Origin: Sanguibacter gelidistatuariae
Lineage (GTDB): Bacteria; Actinomycetota; Actinomycetes; Actinomycetales; Cellulomonadaceae
NCBI RefSeq assembly: GCF_900096585.1
Contig: NZ_FMYH01000002.1
Coordinates: 1 to 64,000 of the forward strand
Direction: 5' to 3'
Length of the DNA: 64,000 bases
Shown piece after piece: positions 7,426 through 17,206 of this stretch; within the stretch, counting starts at the first letter, position 1; each line of letters opens with the position of its first letter. The translations under genes were made by a program, and so were the position numbers. The notes under the pieces are model-generated. The model searched no databases. It was not told where the DNA came from and was given only the letters and a program-made list of their open reading frames with translations.

Positions 7426-8505
7426 GTGGTCAGCGACAAGAGTGCCCTTGCGGACGACGCGATCGCCGCAGTGCCGGAGCCTGCGCCGCGCAGGCGCACG
7501 CGCAGCGGCGGGGCACCCACGATCTATGACATCGCCCAGCTCGCGGGTGTCAACCCGTCGACCGTCTCCCGTGCGCTCAACCAGCCGGGCCGGATCAACG
7601 CCAAGACCGAGGCGCGGGTTCGGGCCGCGGCGAAGGAGCTCGACTACCACGCCAACCCGATGGCGCGGGCGCTGCCGACCGGGAGGACCAACACCCTCGG
7701 TCTCTTCCTCGCCGACATCACCAACCCCATGGTCTTCGACGTCGTGCGCGGCGCCGAGCGGGCAGCCACGGCCGCTGGCCTGACGCTTGTCATCGCCGAG
7801 TCGCAGGAGTCCGGTGACCTCGAGGAGACAGCCATCGAACGGCTCCTGCCGTCGGTTGACGGCGTGGTCCTGGCGACCACGCGGCTGAGCGACGAGCGGA
7901 TCCTCGCGCTGACCCGGCGCAAGCCCGTGGTACTCATGAACCGCGAGGTGGACGGCGTCACGTCGGTCGTCCCGGACATCGGACCTGGGGTCGACGAGAC
8001 CGTGGCCCACCTGCACGGGCTCGGCCACCGCTCGATCGTCTACCTCTCGGGGCCGACCACCTCGTGGATGAGCGGCCGGCGCTGGGATGCGTTGAGCGCG
8101 AGCGTCGTCGCCCACGGGATGTCTCTCATCGAGATCGGTCCGAATGCGCCCACCCTCGCGGGCGGGCGCGACGCCTTCGCCCGGGTCCAGCTCTCGGGAG
8201 CGACTGCCGTGGTCGCCTACAACGACCTCATGGCCATCGGTCTGCTCCGCGAGGCGAGCCTGCGCGGCGTGGTGTTCCCCGACAACCTGAGCATCGTCGG
8301 CTTCGACGACATCTTCGGCAGCGACTTCACGTCGCCGCCGCTGACCACCGTGCGCTCACCGTTGCTCGAGGCGGGGACCCGAGCGGTCGACCTTGTGCTG
8401 CACGCGATCACGACCGGTGACCAGGTCACGCCCTGCCTAGTCACTGGTGACCTGACGACCGAGCTCGTGGTCCGCGGCTCGACGGGCGCGCCGCAGGCGA
8501 CCTGA
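7426..8505 (+). CDS. LacI-family repressor of the glucuronide locus
   Basis: A 359-residue LacI/GalR protein. The DNA-binding head reads TIYDIAQLAGVNPSTVSRAL with the hinge helix near NPMARALPTGRTN. A periplasmic-binding-protein-like sugar domain follows (TLGLFLADITNPMVFDVVRG). The extra 30 residues ahead of the head are basic and probably disordered. GTG 7426 is preferred over a GTG 15 bases upstream because GGAGGAG lies eight bases before it. The shared TGGCAATCG palindromes upstream of this gene and of uidA suggest it represses both; a glucuronide or hexuronate is the probable inducer, judging from context only. Confidence 0.9.
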   Translation: MVSDKSALADDAIAAVPEPAPRRRTRSGGAPTIYDIAQLAGVNPSTVSRALNQPGRINAKTEARVRAAAKELDYHANPMARALPTGRTNTLGLFLADITNPMVFDVVRGAERAATAAGLTLVIAESQESGDLEETAIERLLPSVDGVVLATTRLSDERILALTRRKPVVLMNREVDGVTSVVPDIGPGVDETVAHLHGLGHRSIVYLSGPTTSWMSGRRWDALSASVVAHGMSLIEIGPNAPTLAGGRDAFARVQLSGATAVVAYNDLMAIGLLREASLRGVVFPDNLSIVGFDDIFGSDFTSPPLTTVRSPLLEAGTRAVDLVLHAITTGDQVTPCLVTGDLTTELVVRGSTGAPQAT

Positions 8506-8537
8506 GCCCGACGCCGCGCGCCCGCTCTCGTGTGTAG

Positions 8538-8789
8538 CTCGCTGGCCTGCTCCATGGCCGCGTGAGCGTCGCCGATGCCGTGGCAGACCCCGTCTGCCGG
8601 GGCCGGGCCGAGGCTCTGTGGGACGAGGCCGAACGAGTGCTGCCGGCCGCAAGTCCTGACCTGGCGTCCTACCGGGCGGCGCTGCACAACCGGTTCGAGA
8701 ATGCCCGGATCGAGCATCGCCTCTCCCAGATCGCCGCCGACGCCGCATTCCGTGCTCGGGTGCGCTCGGTCGTCACCTCGTTCAGCTGA
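8538..8789 (+). pseudogene. Fragment of a mannitol-dehydrogenase-family gene (uxuB-like)
   Basis: An in-frame stretch reads LAGLLHGRVSVADAVADPVC, RAEALWDEAERVLPA and then HNRFENARIEHRLSQIAADA. This matches the C-terminal domain of the mannitol dehydrogenase family (fructuronate reductase UxuB, mannitol dehydrogenase), where RF-N-x-I-xHR-x-x-QIA-x-D runs into the catalytic lysine. Here the frame goes wrong just at that lysine and stops at 8789. The whole NAD-binding half is gone and a TAG lies directly upstream. In glucuronate breakdown UxuB acts soon after beta-glucuronidase, so the fragment fits a decayed uid/uxu operon. Confidence 0.65.
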
Positions 8790-8840
8790 GGCTCTCACCA
8801 GCAGGTTCGGGACCCGCCGACAACCAGCTATTCGGCCAAA

Positions 8841-8856
8841 TGGCAATCGCATGCCA
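8841..8856. promoter_or_regulatory. LacI-type operator 2 (upstream of uidA)
   Basis: TGGCAATCGCATGCCA shares its first nine bases with operator 1 at 7271-7286 and keeps TGGCA/TGCCA arms around a central CG. It lies 135 bp upstream of the uidA ATG, between the dehydrogenase fragment and uidA. The long distance suggests that the original first gene of the operon, or a long leader, sat between promoter and uidA. Confidence 0.65.
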
Positions 8857-8969
8857 AACGGCGGGATGCGTGATCCACTGGAGGAAGCCCGAACCGGCTC
8901 CGGTTACTTTCAGAGCCAGCAGCACCAGGTCCCACGAATCTAGCCCGCAATGTCGCGCAGTCGCAGTGA

Positions 8970-10766
<1,797 letters not shown>

Positions 10767-10798
10767 TTGCGCTCTGCGCGACGGGCAAAGGAGCCCAG

Positions 10799-11010
10799 AT
10801 GTCCTTCATGACTAAGCACCCGCGAGCGACGACGCCCGCTTCCCAGGCCACCCAGCGGCCGTCGACCACGACGCCTTCATGCCCCCGGCCCTGCTGGAGT
10901 CCCAGCTCGCCACGCTCGAGCCGCTCGCAGCCGACGAACCCGGAATCGTGGTGGACATCGGGCCCGACGTCGTCACAGTGATCGCCACGGCGGTCGGGCA
11001 GATCCGCGCC
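10799..11010 (+). pseudogene. Fused remnants: a gene start joined to a gluconokinase 3' end
   Basis: AAAGGAG six bases before ATG 10799 looks like a genuine ribosome site, but the frame (MSFMTKHPRATTPASQ) soon becomes meaningless. From about 10855, in another frame, the sequence reads VDHDAFMPPALLESQLATLE, PLAADEPGIVVDIG and ends QIRAL near 11010. This is the C-terminal end of a GntK-type gluconokinase; the P-loop part is missing. The simplest explanation is an internal deletion that joined the start of one gene, perhaps a transporter of the same operon, to the end of a gluconokinase. Identity of the first fragment is unknown. Confidence 0.6.
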
Positions 11011-11502
11011 TTAGCCGGTGCCGGACAGGGCATCGCGCAGCGAGCCGATCACGAATGCTCCGGCAGGTGAACTCGCCACCGTCAGGAGGACGAGGTTGGC
11101 GACCACTGTGCACCAGAAGACCGCACGGAAGCTCACCTTGATGGTCTTGTGCCGCAGCACCTGCTGCGCGAGGAGTGCACCGGGCCACCCACCGAGCAGG
11201 GACAGCAGGTGCAGCGTGCTCTCGGGTGTCCGCCAGCGCCGGCCTCGCGCCGCGGCCTTGTCCTTCGCGTAGACGACGAACGTCAGCAGGCTCATTGCGG
11301 CGTACACCCAAGCCGTCCAGGACGGAACGGTCCAGACGGTGCCCAGCGCGGCCACGGCGCCTGCGCTCACCCCGAGCGGCACCGCGACCTTGAGCGTCCG
11401 AGACAGTCGACGCGAGCGCCCGCGCCGACCCGAGCTCGCCTGGGGCTCACGGGTCCGGGTGGCGCCGTCAGTGTCGCGTCCGGGGCCGGCGGGAGGAGTC
11501 AT
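11011..11502 (-). CDS. DUF1294 membrane protein
   Basis: A 163-residue protein with a basic, disordered N-terminus of about 35 residues followed by four hydrophobic segments. The family signature appears as WVYAAMSLLTFVVYAKDKAA, then HLLSLLGGWPGALLAQQVLR and HKTIKVSFRAVFW. Some relatives carry a cold-shock domain in front; this one does not. Function is unknown. ATG 11502 has GGAG nearby on the coding strand. The 3' end abuts the gluconokinase remnant on the other strand. Confidence 0.85.
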   Translation of the reverse strand: MTPPAGPGRDTDGATRTREPQASSGRRGRSRRLSRTLKVAVPLGVSAGAVAALGTVWTVPSWTAWVYAAMSLLTFVVYAKDKAAARGRRWRTPESTLHLLSLLGGWPGALLAQQVLRHKTIKVSFRAVFWCTVVANLVLLTVASSPAGAFVIGSLRDALSGTG

Positions 11503-11589
11503 GCGGCGAGTGTAGCGAGGGCCGGTGGGGCGGGTGTCCGGGATGGGTGTCTGAGGTGGGTGTCCGAGGCGGCTGCCTGACCGGCGAGA

Positions 11590-14097
11590 ATGATCCGTAT
11601 GACCACACCGATCGCGCGACTGCTCGCCGACCCGCCGGACCTCCCGGTCCGGACTGGTCTCTCCGAGCTGGTCCGTGCCGTGGGCGCGCGCGGGGTGGCC
11701 GTCGTGCACGCGCCTCCCGGGACCGGCAAGACGACGCTCGTCCCGCCCGCGCTGGCCGCCGTCGTGGCGGGTCGGGTGATCGTCACGCAGCCGCGGCGGA
11801 TCGCGGTGCGGGCGGCCGCGCGGCGCCTCGCCCAGCTGCTCGGCGAACCCGTTGGTCAGACCGTGGGGTACACCGTCCGCGGGGAGTCCACGACGACCGA
11901 CGCGACCCGGGTCGAGATCGTCACGACGGGGGTGCTCCTGCGACGGCTGCAGAACGACCCCGAGCTGGTCGGCGTCGGTGCGGTCGTCCTCGACGAGTGC
12001 CACGAGCGTCAGGTCGATGCCGACCTCGCCCTCGCCCTGCTCGTCGACGTCCGCGCGAACCTGCGTGACGACCTCGTGGTCGTGGCCATGTCTGCCACGG
12101 TCGAGGCGGAGCGCACCGCTCAGCTGCTCGGCGGGGCCGGCGGCACGGGACCGGGCGACAGACCTGCCCCGGTCGTCACGGTCGAGAGCGCCCTCTTCCC
12201 GGTCACCGACGTCTGGTGCCCGCCGCCGCCACGGTCCGCCGCCCTCGACGAGCGCGGCGTCACCCAGCCGTTCCTCGACCACGTCGCGGCGACCACCCGC
12301 CGGGCGCTCGCGGAGCAGACCGGCGACGTCCTGGTGTTCGTGCCCGGGGCCGGGGAGGTGGGCGCCGTCGTGCGCCGCCTGGGCGGGCTCGACGTCGACG
12401 TCCGGCCGCTGCACGGCCGACTGCCCTCCCGAGAGCAGGACCTGGCGCTCGCGGCCGGGAGCCGGCGCCGCGTCGTCGTCTCGACCGCGGTCGCCGAGTC
12501 GTCACTGACCGTCCCCGGCGTGCGCGTCGTGGTCGACGCCGGTCTGTCCCGCGAGCCGCGGACGGACCACCGGCGCGGGCTCGCCGGGCTCGTGACTGTC
12601 CGGGTGAGCCGCGCGAGCGCAGCTCAGCGTGCCGGACGCAGCGGCCGCGAGGGCCCGGGGGCGGCGTATCGCTGCTGGTCACGGGAGGACCACGCGCGCC
12701 TGAACGCGCACCCCACCCCGGAGATCATGACCGCGGACCTGACCGACTTCGCGCTCGAGCTCGCCTGCTGGGGCAGCGCGGACGGCTCTGGCCTGGCCCT
12801 CATGGACGCGCCGCCAGCGGCTGCGATGGCGGTCGCACGTCAGACCCTGGTGGGGCTGGGCGCGGTGTCGCCGGACGGTCGGGTCACCCCGCGTGGCCGG
12901 GAGATCTCACGCATCGGCGTCGATCCGCGGCTGGCCCGCGCCCTGCTCGACGCGAGCGTGGTCATCGGGGCCCGGCGCGCCGCCGAGGTGGTGGCCTTGC
13001 TGTCCCAGGATGTGCGGGCCCCCGGCGGGGACCTCGTCGCCGCGCTGCGTGACGTGCGCCGCGGCGGCCCTGAGGGCGCCGCCTGGGCCAAGCAGACCCA
13101 GCGGCTGCAGCGGGCCGTGCCGCGCGGGCGGGACACCCGTGACCGGAGCGACCTGACTGAGGACCTCGCCGTAGGGCTTGTCGTTGCGCTCGCCCACCCC
13201 GACCGGGTCGCGCGCCGCCGCCCCGGCGGAACCCGCTATCTCATGGTCTCCGGGACCGGCGCGGACCTGCCGCCAGGGTCGCCGCTGGCCGGCTACGACT
13301 GGCTCGCGATCGCCGACGCCGATCGCGGCGCGGGCCGGCGCGACGCCGTCATCCGCTCGGCCGCTCCCCTCGACGAAGACCTCGCCCTCGAGGCCGCCTC
13401 AGCCGCCCTGCACGACGACGAGGAGGTCGCCTGGGTGGACGGCAGGGTCCTCGCGCGCCGCACGACCGGACTGGGGGCCATCGAGCTGAGCTCGGCTCCG
13501 CTGACCGATCCACCGCGCGAGCGGGTCGTCGCCGCGATCCGCACGGGCCTCGAACGCGACGGGCTCGACCTGCTGCCCTGGCGAGAGTCGGCTCGGGAGC
13601 TGCGCGCACGGTTGGCCTTTGTGCACCGCGCCTGCGGTTCGCCGTGGCCCGACGTGAGCGATCAGGCGCTGCTCGCCGACATCGACCGGTGGCTCGGTCC
13701 GGACCTCGGCAGGATCCGGACGACGCGGGATCTGCAGCGCGTCGACGTTCCGGTGGCGTTGCGCCGGCTCGTGCCGTGGGAGGTAGCCGGGCGCCTGGAC
13801 GAGCTGGCGCCCGAGCGGGTGGCCATCCCGAGCGGGGCCCGGCCACGGATCGACTACTCCGGGGACCAGCCGGTGCTCGCGGTCAAGGTGCAGGAGGTGT
13901 TCGGGTGGAAGGCGACCCCCACGCTGGCCGGCGGCCGGGTGCCGTTGCTGCTGCACCTGCTCTCCCCGGCGCGCCGCCCTGCGGCTGTCACGGCCGACCT
14001 GGAGTCCTTCTGGCGGACCGGCTACCCGCAGGTCCGCGCGGAGCTGCGCAGGCGGTACCCCAAGCACGCCTGGCCGGAGGACCCGTTCGCGGGGTGA
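11590..14097 (+). CDS. hrpB: HrpB-type ATP-dependent helicase (DEAH box)
   Basis: An 835-residue putative RNA helicase of the HrpB family. Visible motifs in order are Walker A PPGTGKTT (about residues 42-49), TQPRRIAVRAAARR, Walker B DECHER, SATVE, and QRAGRSGREGPG (motif VI). The HrpB C-terminal region ends in PKHAWPEDPFAG, a family-typical tail. The cellular target in bacteria is not established. ATG 11590 and ATG 11599 are both possible starts. It is monocistronic and convergent with glgP, separated by a strong hairpin. Confidence 0.93.
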   Translation: MIRMTTPIARLLADPPDLPVRTGLSELVRAVGARGVAVVHAPPGTGKTTLVPPALAAVVAGRVIVTQPRRIAVRAAARRLAQLLGEPVGQTVGYTVRGESTTTDATRVEIVTTGVLLRRLQNDPELVGVGAVVLDECHERQVDADLALALLVDVRANLRDDLVVVAMSATVEAERTAQLLGGAGGTGPGDRPAPVVTVESALFPVTDVWCPPPPRSAALDERGVTQPFLDHVAATTRRALAEQTGDVLVFVPGAGEVGAVVRRLGGLDVDVRPLHGRLPSREQDLALAAGSRRRVVVSTAVAESSLTVPGVRVVVDAGLSREPRTDHRRGLAGLVTVRVSRASAAQRAGRSGREGPGAAYRCWSREDHARLNAHPTPEIMTADLTDFALELACWGSADGSGLALMDAPPAAAMAVARQTLVGLGAVSPDGRVTPRGREISRIGVDPRLARALLDASVVIGARRAAEVVALLSQDVRAPGGDLVAALRDVRRGGPEGAAWAKQTQRLQRAVPRGRDTRDRSDLTEDLAVGLVVALAHPDRVARRRPGGTRYLMVSGTGADLPPGSPLAGYDWLAIADADRGAGRRDAVIRSAAPLDEDLALEAASAALHDDEEVAWVDGRVLARRTTGLGAIELSSAPLTDPPRERVVAAIRTGLERDGLDLLPWRESARELRARLAFVHRACGSPWPDVSDQALLADIDRWLGPDLGRIRTTRDLQRVDVPVALRRLVPWEVAGRLDELAPERVAIPSGARPRIDYSGDQPVLAVKVQEVFGWKATPTLAGGRVPLLLHLLSPARRPAAVTADLESFWRTGYPQVRAELRRRYPKHAWPEDPFAG

Positions 14098-14109
14098 GGG
14101 CGCACGCGC

Positions 14110-14157
14110 GACGGGCCGTCGTCGTGCATCCCGGTGGGGAGACGACGGCGGCCCGTC
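14110..14157. terminator. Bidirectional hairpin between hrpB and glgP
   Basis: The arm 14110-14125 pairs with 14142-14157 over 16 bp (one G-U wobble), with a 16-base loop. It fills the gap between two convergent genes, 13 bases after the hrpB stop and 7 bases before the glgP stop. There is no clear U-tract, as is common for high-GC actinobacteria. Confidence 0.75.
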
Positions 14158-14163
14158 AGGTGA

Positions 14164-16644
14164 CTATTTGACGACGGGCACCGGTGACGCGTGCCAGATG
14201 CGGTCGAGGTAGTCGCGGATCGAGCGGTCCGAGCTGAAGAAGCCGGACCGGGCGACGTTGAGGATCGCGGCACGTGACCAGGCTTCCTGGTCGGCGTAGG
14301 CGACGTCGACCTTGTCCTGGGCCTCGATGTACGCCTGGTAGTCAGCCAGGACCATGAAGCGGTCCTTGTCGAGCAGGTCCGAGACGATCATCTGGAAGGT
14401 CGTTCGGTCCCCGCCGGAGAAGGCACCCGAGGCGATGAGGTCGATCGCACCGCGCAGCGAGGCGTTCGCCTCGTAGTAGGACCCGGGGCGGTACCCCGCG
14501 TCGGAGATGTCCTGGACCTCGGGCTCGGTGAGCCCGAAGAGGAAGAAGTTGTCCGCCCCGACCAGGTCGTAGATCTCGACGTTGGCGCCGTCCAGGGTGC
14601 CGATCGTCAGCGCCCCGTTGAGCGCGAACTTCATGTTCCCGGTTCCGGAGGCCTCCTTGCCGGCGAGCGAGATCTGCTCGGAGAGGTCGGCCGCGGGGAT
14701 GAGCTTCTCGGCGAGGGTCACGTTGTAGTTCGCCGGGAAAGCGATCCGCAGGCGTCCCTCGAGCTCGGGGGCAGTGTTGACCACCTTGGCGACGGCGTTG
14801 ATCAGCGCGATGATCTCCTTGGCCATCCGGTAGCCGGGGGCCGCCTTCGCGCCGAAGGTGACGACCCGCGGGGTCAGGTCGGCGGCGCGCAGCTCGCCCT
14901 TGAGCACCCGGTCGTACGTCGTGATCACGTGCAGGACCTTGAGCATCTGGCGCTTGTACTCGTGCAGGCGCTTGACCATGACGTCGAAGAGCGCATCGGA
15001 GGACAGCTCGATCCCGTCACGGGTGGCGAGCAGGTCGACGAAGCGCTTCTTGTTCTCGGCCTTGACGGTGCGGAAGGCGGCCCGGAACGAGGCGTCCTCA
15101 GCGAAGGGCTCAAGCTCGCGCAGGCGCTCGAGGTCGTTGACCCAGCCGGTGCCGATGGCCGCGTCGATGAGCTCGGAGAGCCCGGGGTTGCTCAGCTTGA
15201 TGAAGCGGCGAGGGGTGACGCCGTTGGTGACGTTCGTGAACTTCTCGGGCCACAGCCCGGAGAAGTCGTTGAGCACCTTGTCCCGCAGCAGCTCCGAGTG
15301 CAACGCCGCGACGCCGTTCACCTTGGAACTGGCGACCGTGGCGAGGAAGGCCATCCGCACGGCGCGCTCCGGCTGCTCCTGGACGATCGACATGCGACGC
15401 GCCCGGAGCTCGTCGCCGGGGAATGCCGCGCGGACTCCGGCGAGGAACTGCTCGTTGATCCGGTAGATGATCTCCAGGTGGCGGGGGAGCAGACGGCCCA
15501 GCAGCTCGACCGACCACACCTCGAGCGCCTCGGGCAGCAGCGTGTGGCACGTGTAGTTGAAGCTGGCGCGGGTGACGTCCCACGCCACGTCCCAGTCCAG
15601 TCCGCGCTCGTCGACGAGGATGCGCATGAGCTCGGGGATGGCGATGACGGGGTGGGTGTCGTTGAGCTGGAACGTCACGCGGTCAGGGAGGTTCGTCAGC
15701 GCGAAGTCGTCCGGGAGCAGCCGGGTGATGAAGTCCGTGATCGACGCCGCGACGAAGAAGTACTGCTGCTTGAGCCGCAGCTCCTTGCCCTGTGGGGTCG
15801 AGTCCTCGGGGTAGAGGACCTTGGAGATGTTCTCGGCCACGGTCTGGGCGCGGACGGCTGCCTCGTAGTCGCCTGAGTTGAAGATCTGCAGGTCGAAGGC
15901 GTTGGTGGCCTTTGCGCTCCACAGGCGCAGGGTGTTGACGTTGTGGGTGCCGTAGCCGGGGACCATGTAGTTGTAGGGCACGGCGGAGACGCTCTCGGAG
16001 GGCACCCAGCGGGTACGGCTGCCTCCGGTCTCGTCTGTGACCTGCTCGGTGTATCCACCGAAGCCGACCTCGACGGCCATGTCGGGGTGCGGGAACTCCC
16101 ACGGTGACCCCTTGGACAGCCAGGTATCCGGCTGCTCGGCCTGGCGGCCGTCGACGAAGGTCTGGCGGAAGATTCCGTATTCGTAGCGGATGCCGTAGCC
16201 GACCGCAGGAATGTTCAGCGTCGCGAGGGAGTCGATGAAGCAGGCCGCGAGCCGTCCGAGCCCGCCGTTGCCGAGCCCCGGCTCGATCTCGATCCCTTCC
16301 AGGTCGTCCAGGTCGAGTCCGAGGCTGGTCAGTGCGCCACGGGCGAGGGACTCGAGCCCGGTCGCGAGCAGGGCGTTCTCCAGCTGCGGGCCGAGCAGGT
16401 ACTCGGCGGACAGGTACGCGACGATCTTCGACTCGGTGGCCTGCTGCGTCCGCAGCGTCGCCAACCAGTTGTCGATCATGAAGCCGCGGACGGTGCCGGC
16501 GAGGGCCTGGTAGAGGTTGTCCTTCGTGGCGAAGTTGAGGTCGACACCCTGTTCGTAGCGCAGCTGACGGACGAACTCGTCGGCGAACGATGAGACGGTC
16601 ACGGGGGAGGAGGGTGGCTCCTGGGTGGTTTCGGTCACACGCAC
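14164..16644 (-). CDS. glgP: Glycogen/starch/alpha-glucan phosphorylase
   Basis: An 826-residue GT35 enzyme that removes glucose from alpha-1,4-glucans as glucose 1-phosphate, using pyridoxal phosphate. The PLP site is visible in the C-terminal part as EASGTGNMKFALNGALTIGT, with the Schiff-base lysine in NMKF. The N-terminal half has the standard EIEPGLGNGGLGRLAACFID and NDTHPVIAIPELMRIL stretches. The length is full. Translation starts at GTG 16644; a second in-frame GTG six bases later is possible. It sits alone, without other glycogen genes nearby. Confidence 0.96.
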   Translation of the reverse strand: MRVTETTQEPPSSPVTVSSFADEFVRQLRYEQGVDLNFATKDNLYQALAGTVRGFMIDNWLATLRTQQATESKIVAYLSAEYLLGPQLENALLATGLESLARGALTSLGLDLDDLEGIEIEPGLGNGGLGRLAACFIDSLATLNIPAVGYGIRYEYGIFRQTFVDGRQAEQPDTWLSKGSPWEFPHPDMAVEVGFGGYTEQVTDETGGSRTRWVPSESVSAVPYNYMVPGYGTHNVNTLRLWSAKATNAFDLQIFNSGDYEAAVRAQTVAENISKVLYPEDSTPQGKELRLKQQYFFVAASITDFITRLLPDDFALTNLPDRVTFQLNDTHPVIAIPELMRILVDERGLDWDVAWDVTRASFNYTCHTLLPEALEVWSVELLGRLLPRHLEIIYRINEQFLAGVRAAFPGDELRARRMSIVQEQPERAVRMAFLATVASSKVNGVAALHSELLRDKVLNDFSGLWPEKFTNVTNGVTPRRFIKLSNPGLSELIDAAIGTGWVNDLERLRELEPFAEDASFRAAFRTVKAENKKRFVDLLATRDGIELSSDALFDVMVKRLHEYKRQMLKVLHVITTYDRVLKGELRAADLTPRVVTFGAKAAPGYRMAKEIIALINAVAKVVNTAPELEGRLRIAFPANYNVTLAEKLIPAADLSEQISLAGKEASGTGNMKFALNGALTIGTLDGANVEIYDLVGADNFFLFGLTEPEVQDISDAGYRPGSYYEANASLRGAIDLIASGAFSGGDRTTFQMIVSDLLDKDRFMVLADYQAYIEAQDKVDVAYADQEAWSRAAILNVARSGFFSSDRSIRDYLDRIWHASPVPVVK

Positions 16645-16695
16645 AACGCTACCCCGAGACGCCGGGTGGGGTGATGTTCACCGGCGGCGTGGTCG

Positions 16696-17112
16696 CTACT
16701 GCTTGGTACCGGAGATGTTGACGAGCCAGGCGATGCCGAACTTGTCGGTGCACATCCCGAACGTGTCGCCCCACGGTGCTCGGTCCAGGGGCATGGTGAC
16801 CGTCCCGCCCTCGGAGAGCTTCCCCCAGTACCCGCGGAGCTCGGCCTCGTCCTCTCCGCTGAGCGAGACGGAGAAGTTGGTGCCCGGGGTGTACTCCATC
16901 GAGTTCGGCGTGTCGGAGGCCATGAGCGACAGCCCGGACGGTGTCGTGATCATCGAGTGCATGATCTTCTCCGCCTCGCCCGGGTCCTCGCTCGCCTGGA
17001 ACTCGGCGAAGGTGCTGATCGTCAGCTCGCCGCCGAAGACGGAGTGGTAGAACTCGATCGCCTGTCGCGCGGTGTTGCGGAAGCTCAGGTACGGGTTGAG
17101 CTGAGTGGCCAT
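16696..17112 (-). CDS. PhnB-like VOC-fold protein
   Basis: A 138-residue protein of the PhnB/YjdN branch of the glyoxalase superfamily. It opens with LNPYLSFRNTARQAIEFYHS and VFGGELTIS and closes with DTFGMCTDKFGIAWLVNISG, the typical ends of the fold. YjdN-type proteins usually lack a full metal site and their activity is unclear. It is a complete single-module protein, in contrast to the broken VOC gene at 688-966. It lies between glgP and the large FUSC gene, all on the minus strand with separate spacing. Confidence 0.88.
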   Translation of the reverse strand: MATQLNPYLSFRNTARQAIEFYHSVFGGELTISTFAEFQASEDPGEAEKIMHSMITTPSGLSLMASDTPNSMEYTPGTNFSVSLSGEDEAELRGYWGKLSEGGTVTMPLDRAPWGDTFGMCTDKFGIAWLVNISGTKQ

Positions 17113-17206
17113 GGTCGTGCCGCCTTGTGGGTGTGGTCGGTGGGTCGGGTCGATGCCCTTCGATTATCGACCGGTGGCACCGGGGGGCGCGCGTCGAGAC
17201 GACTGA

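Noticed and set aside
6511-8115. Extending the phosphoribosyltransferase upstream across the LacI region into a 534-residue protein
   Set aside because: The added part is antisense to the LacI gene and its promoter, and PRTase similarity begins at ATG 7134.
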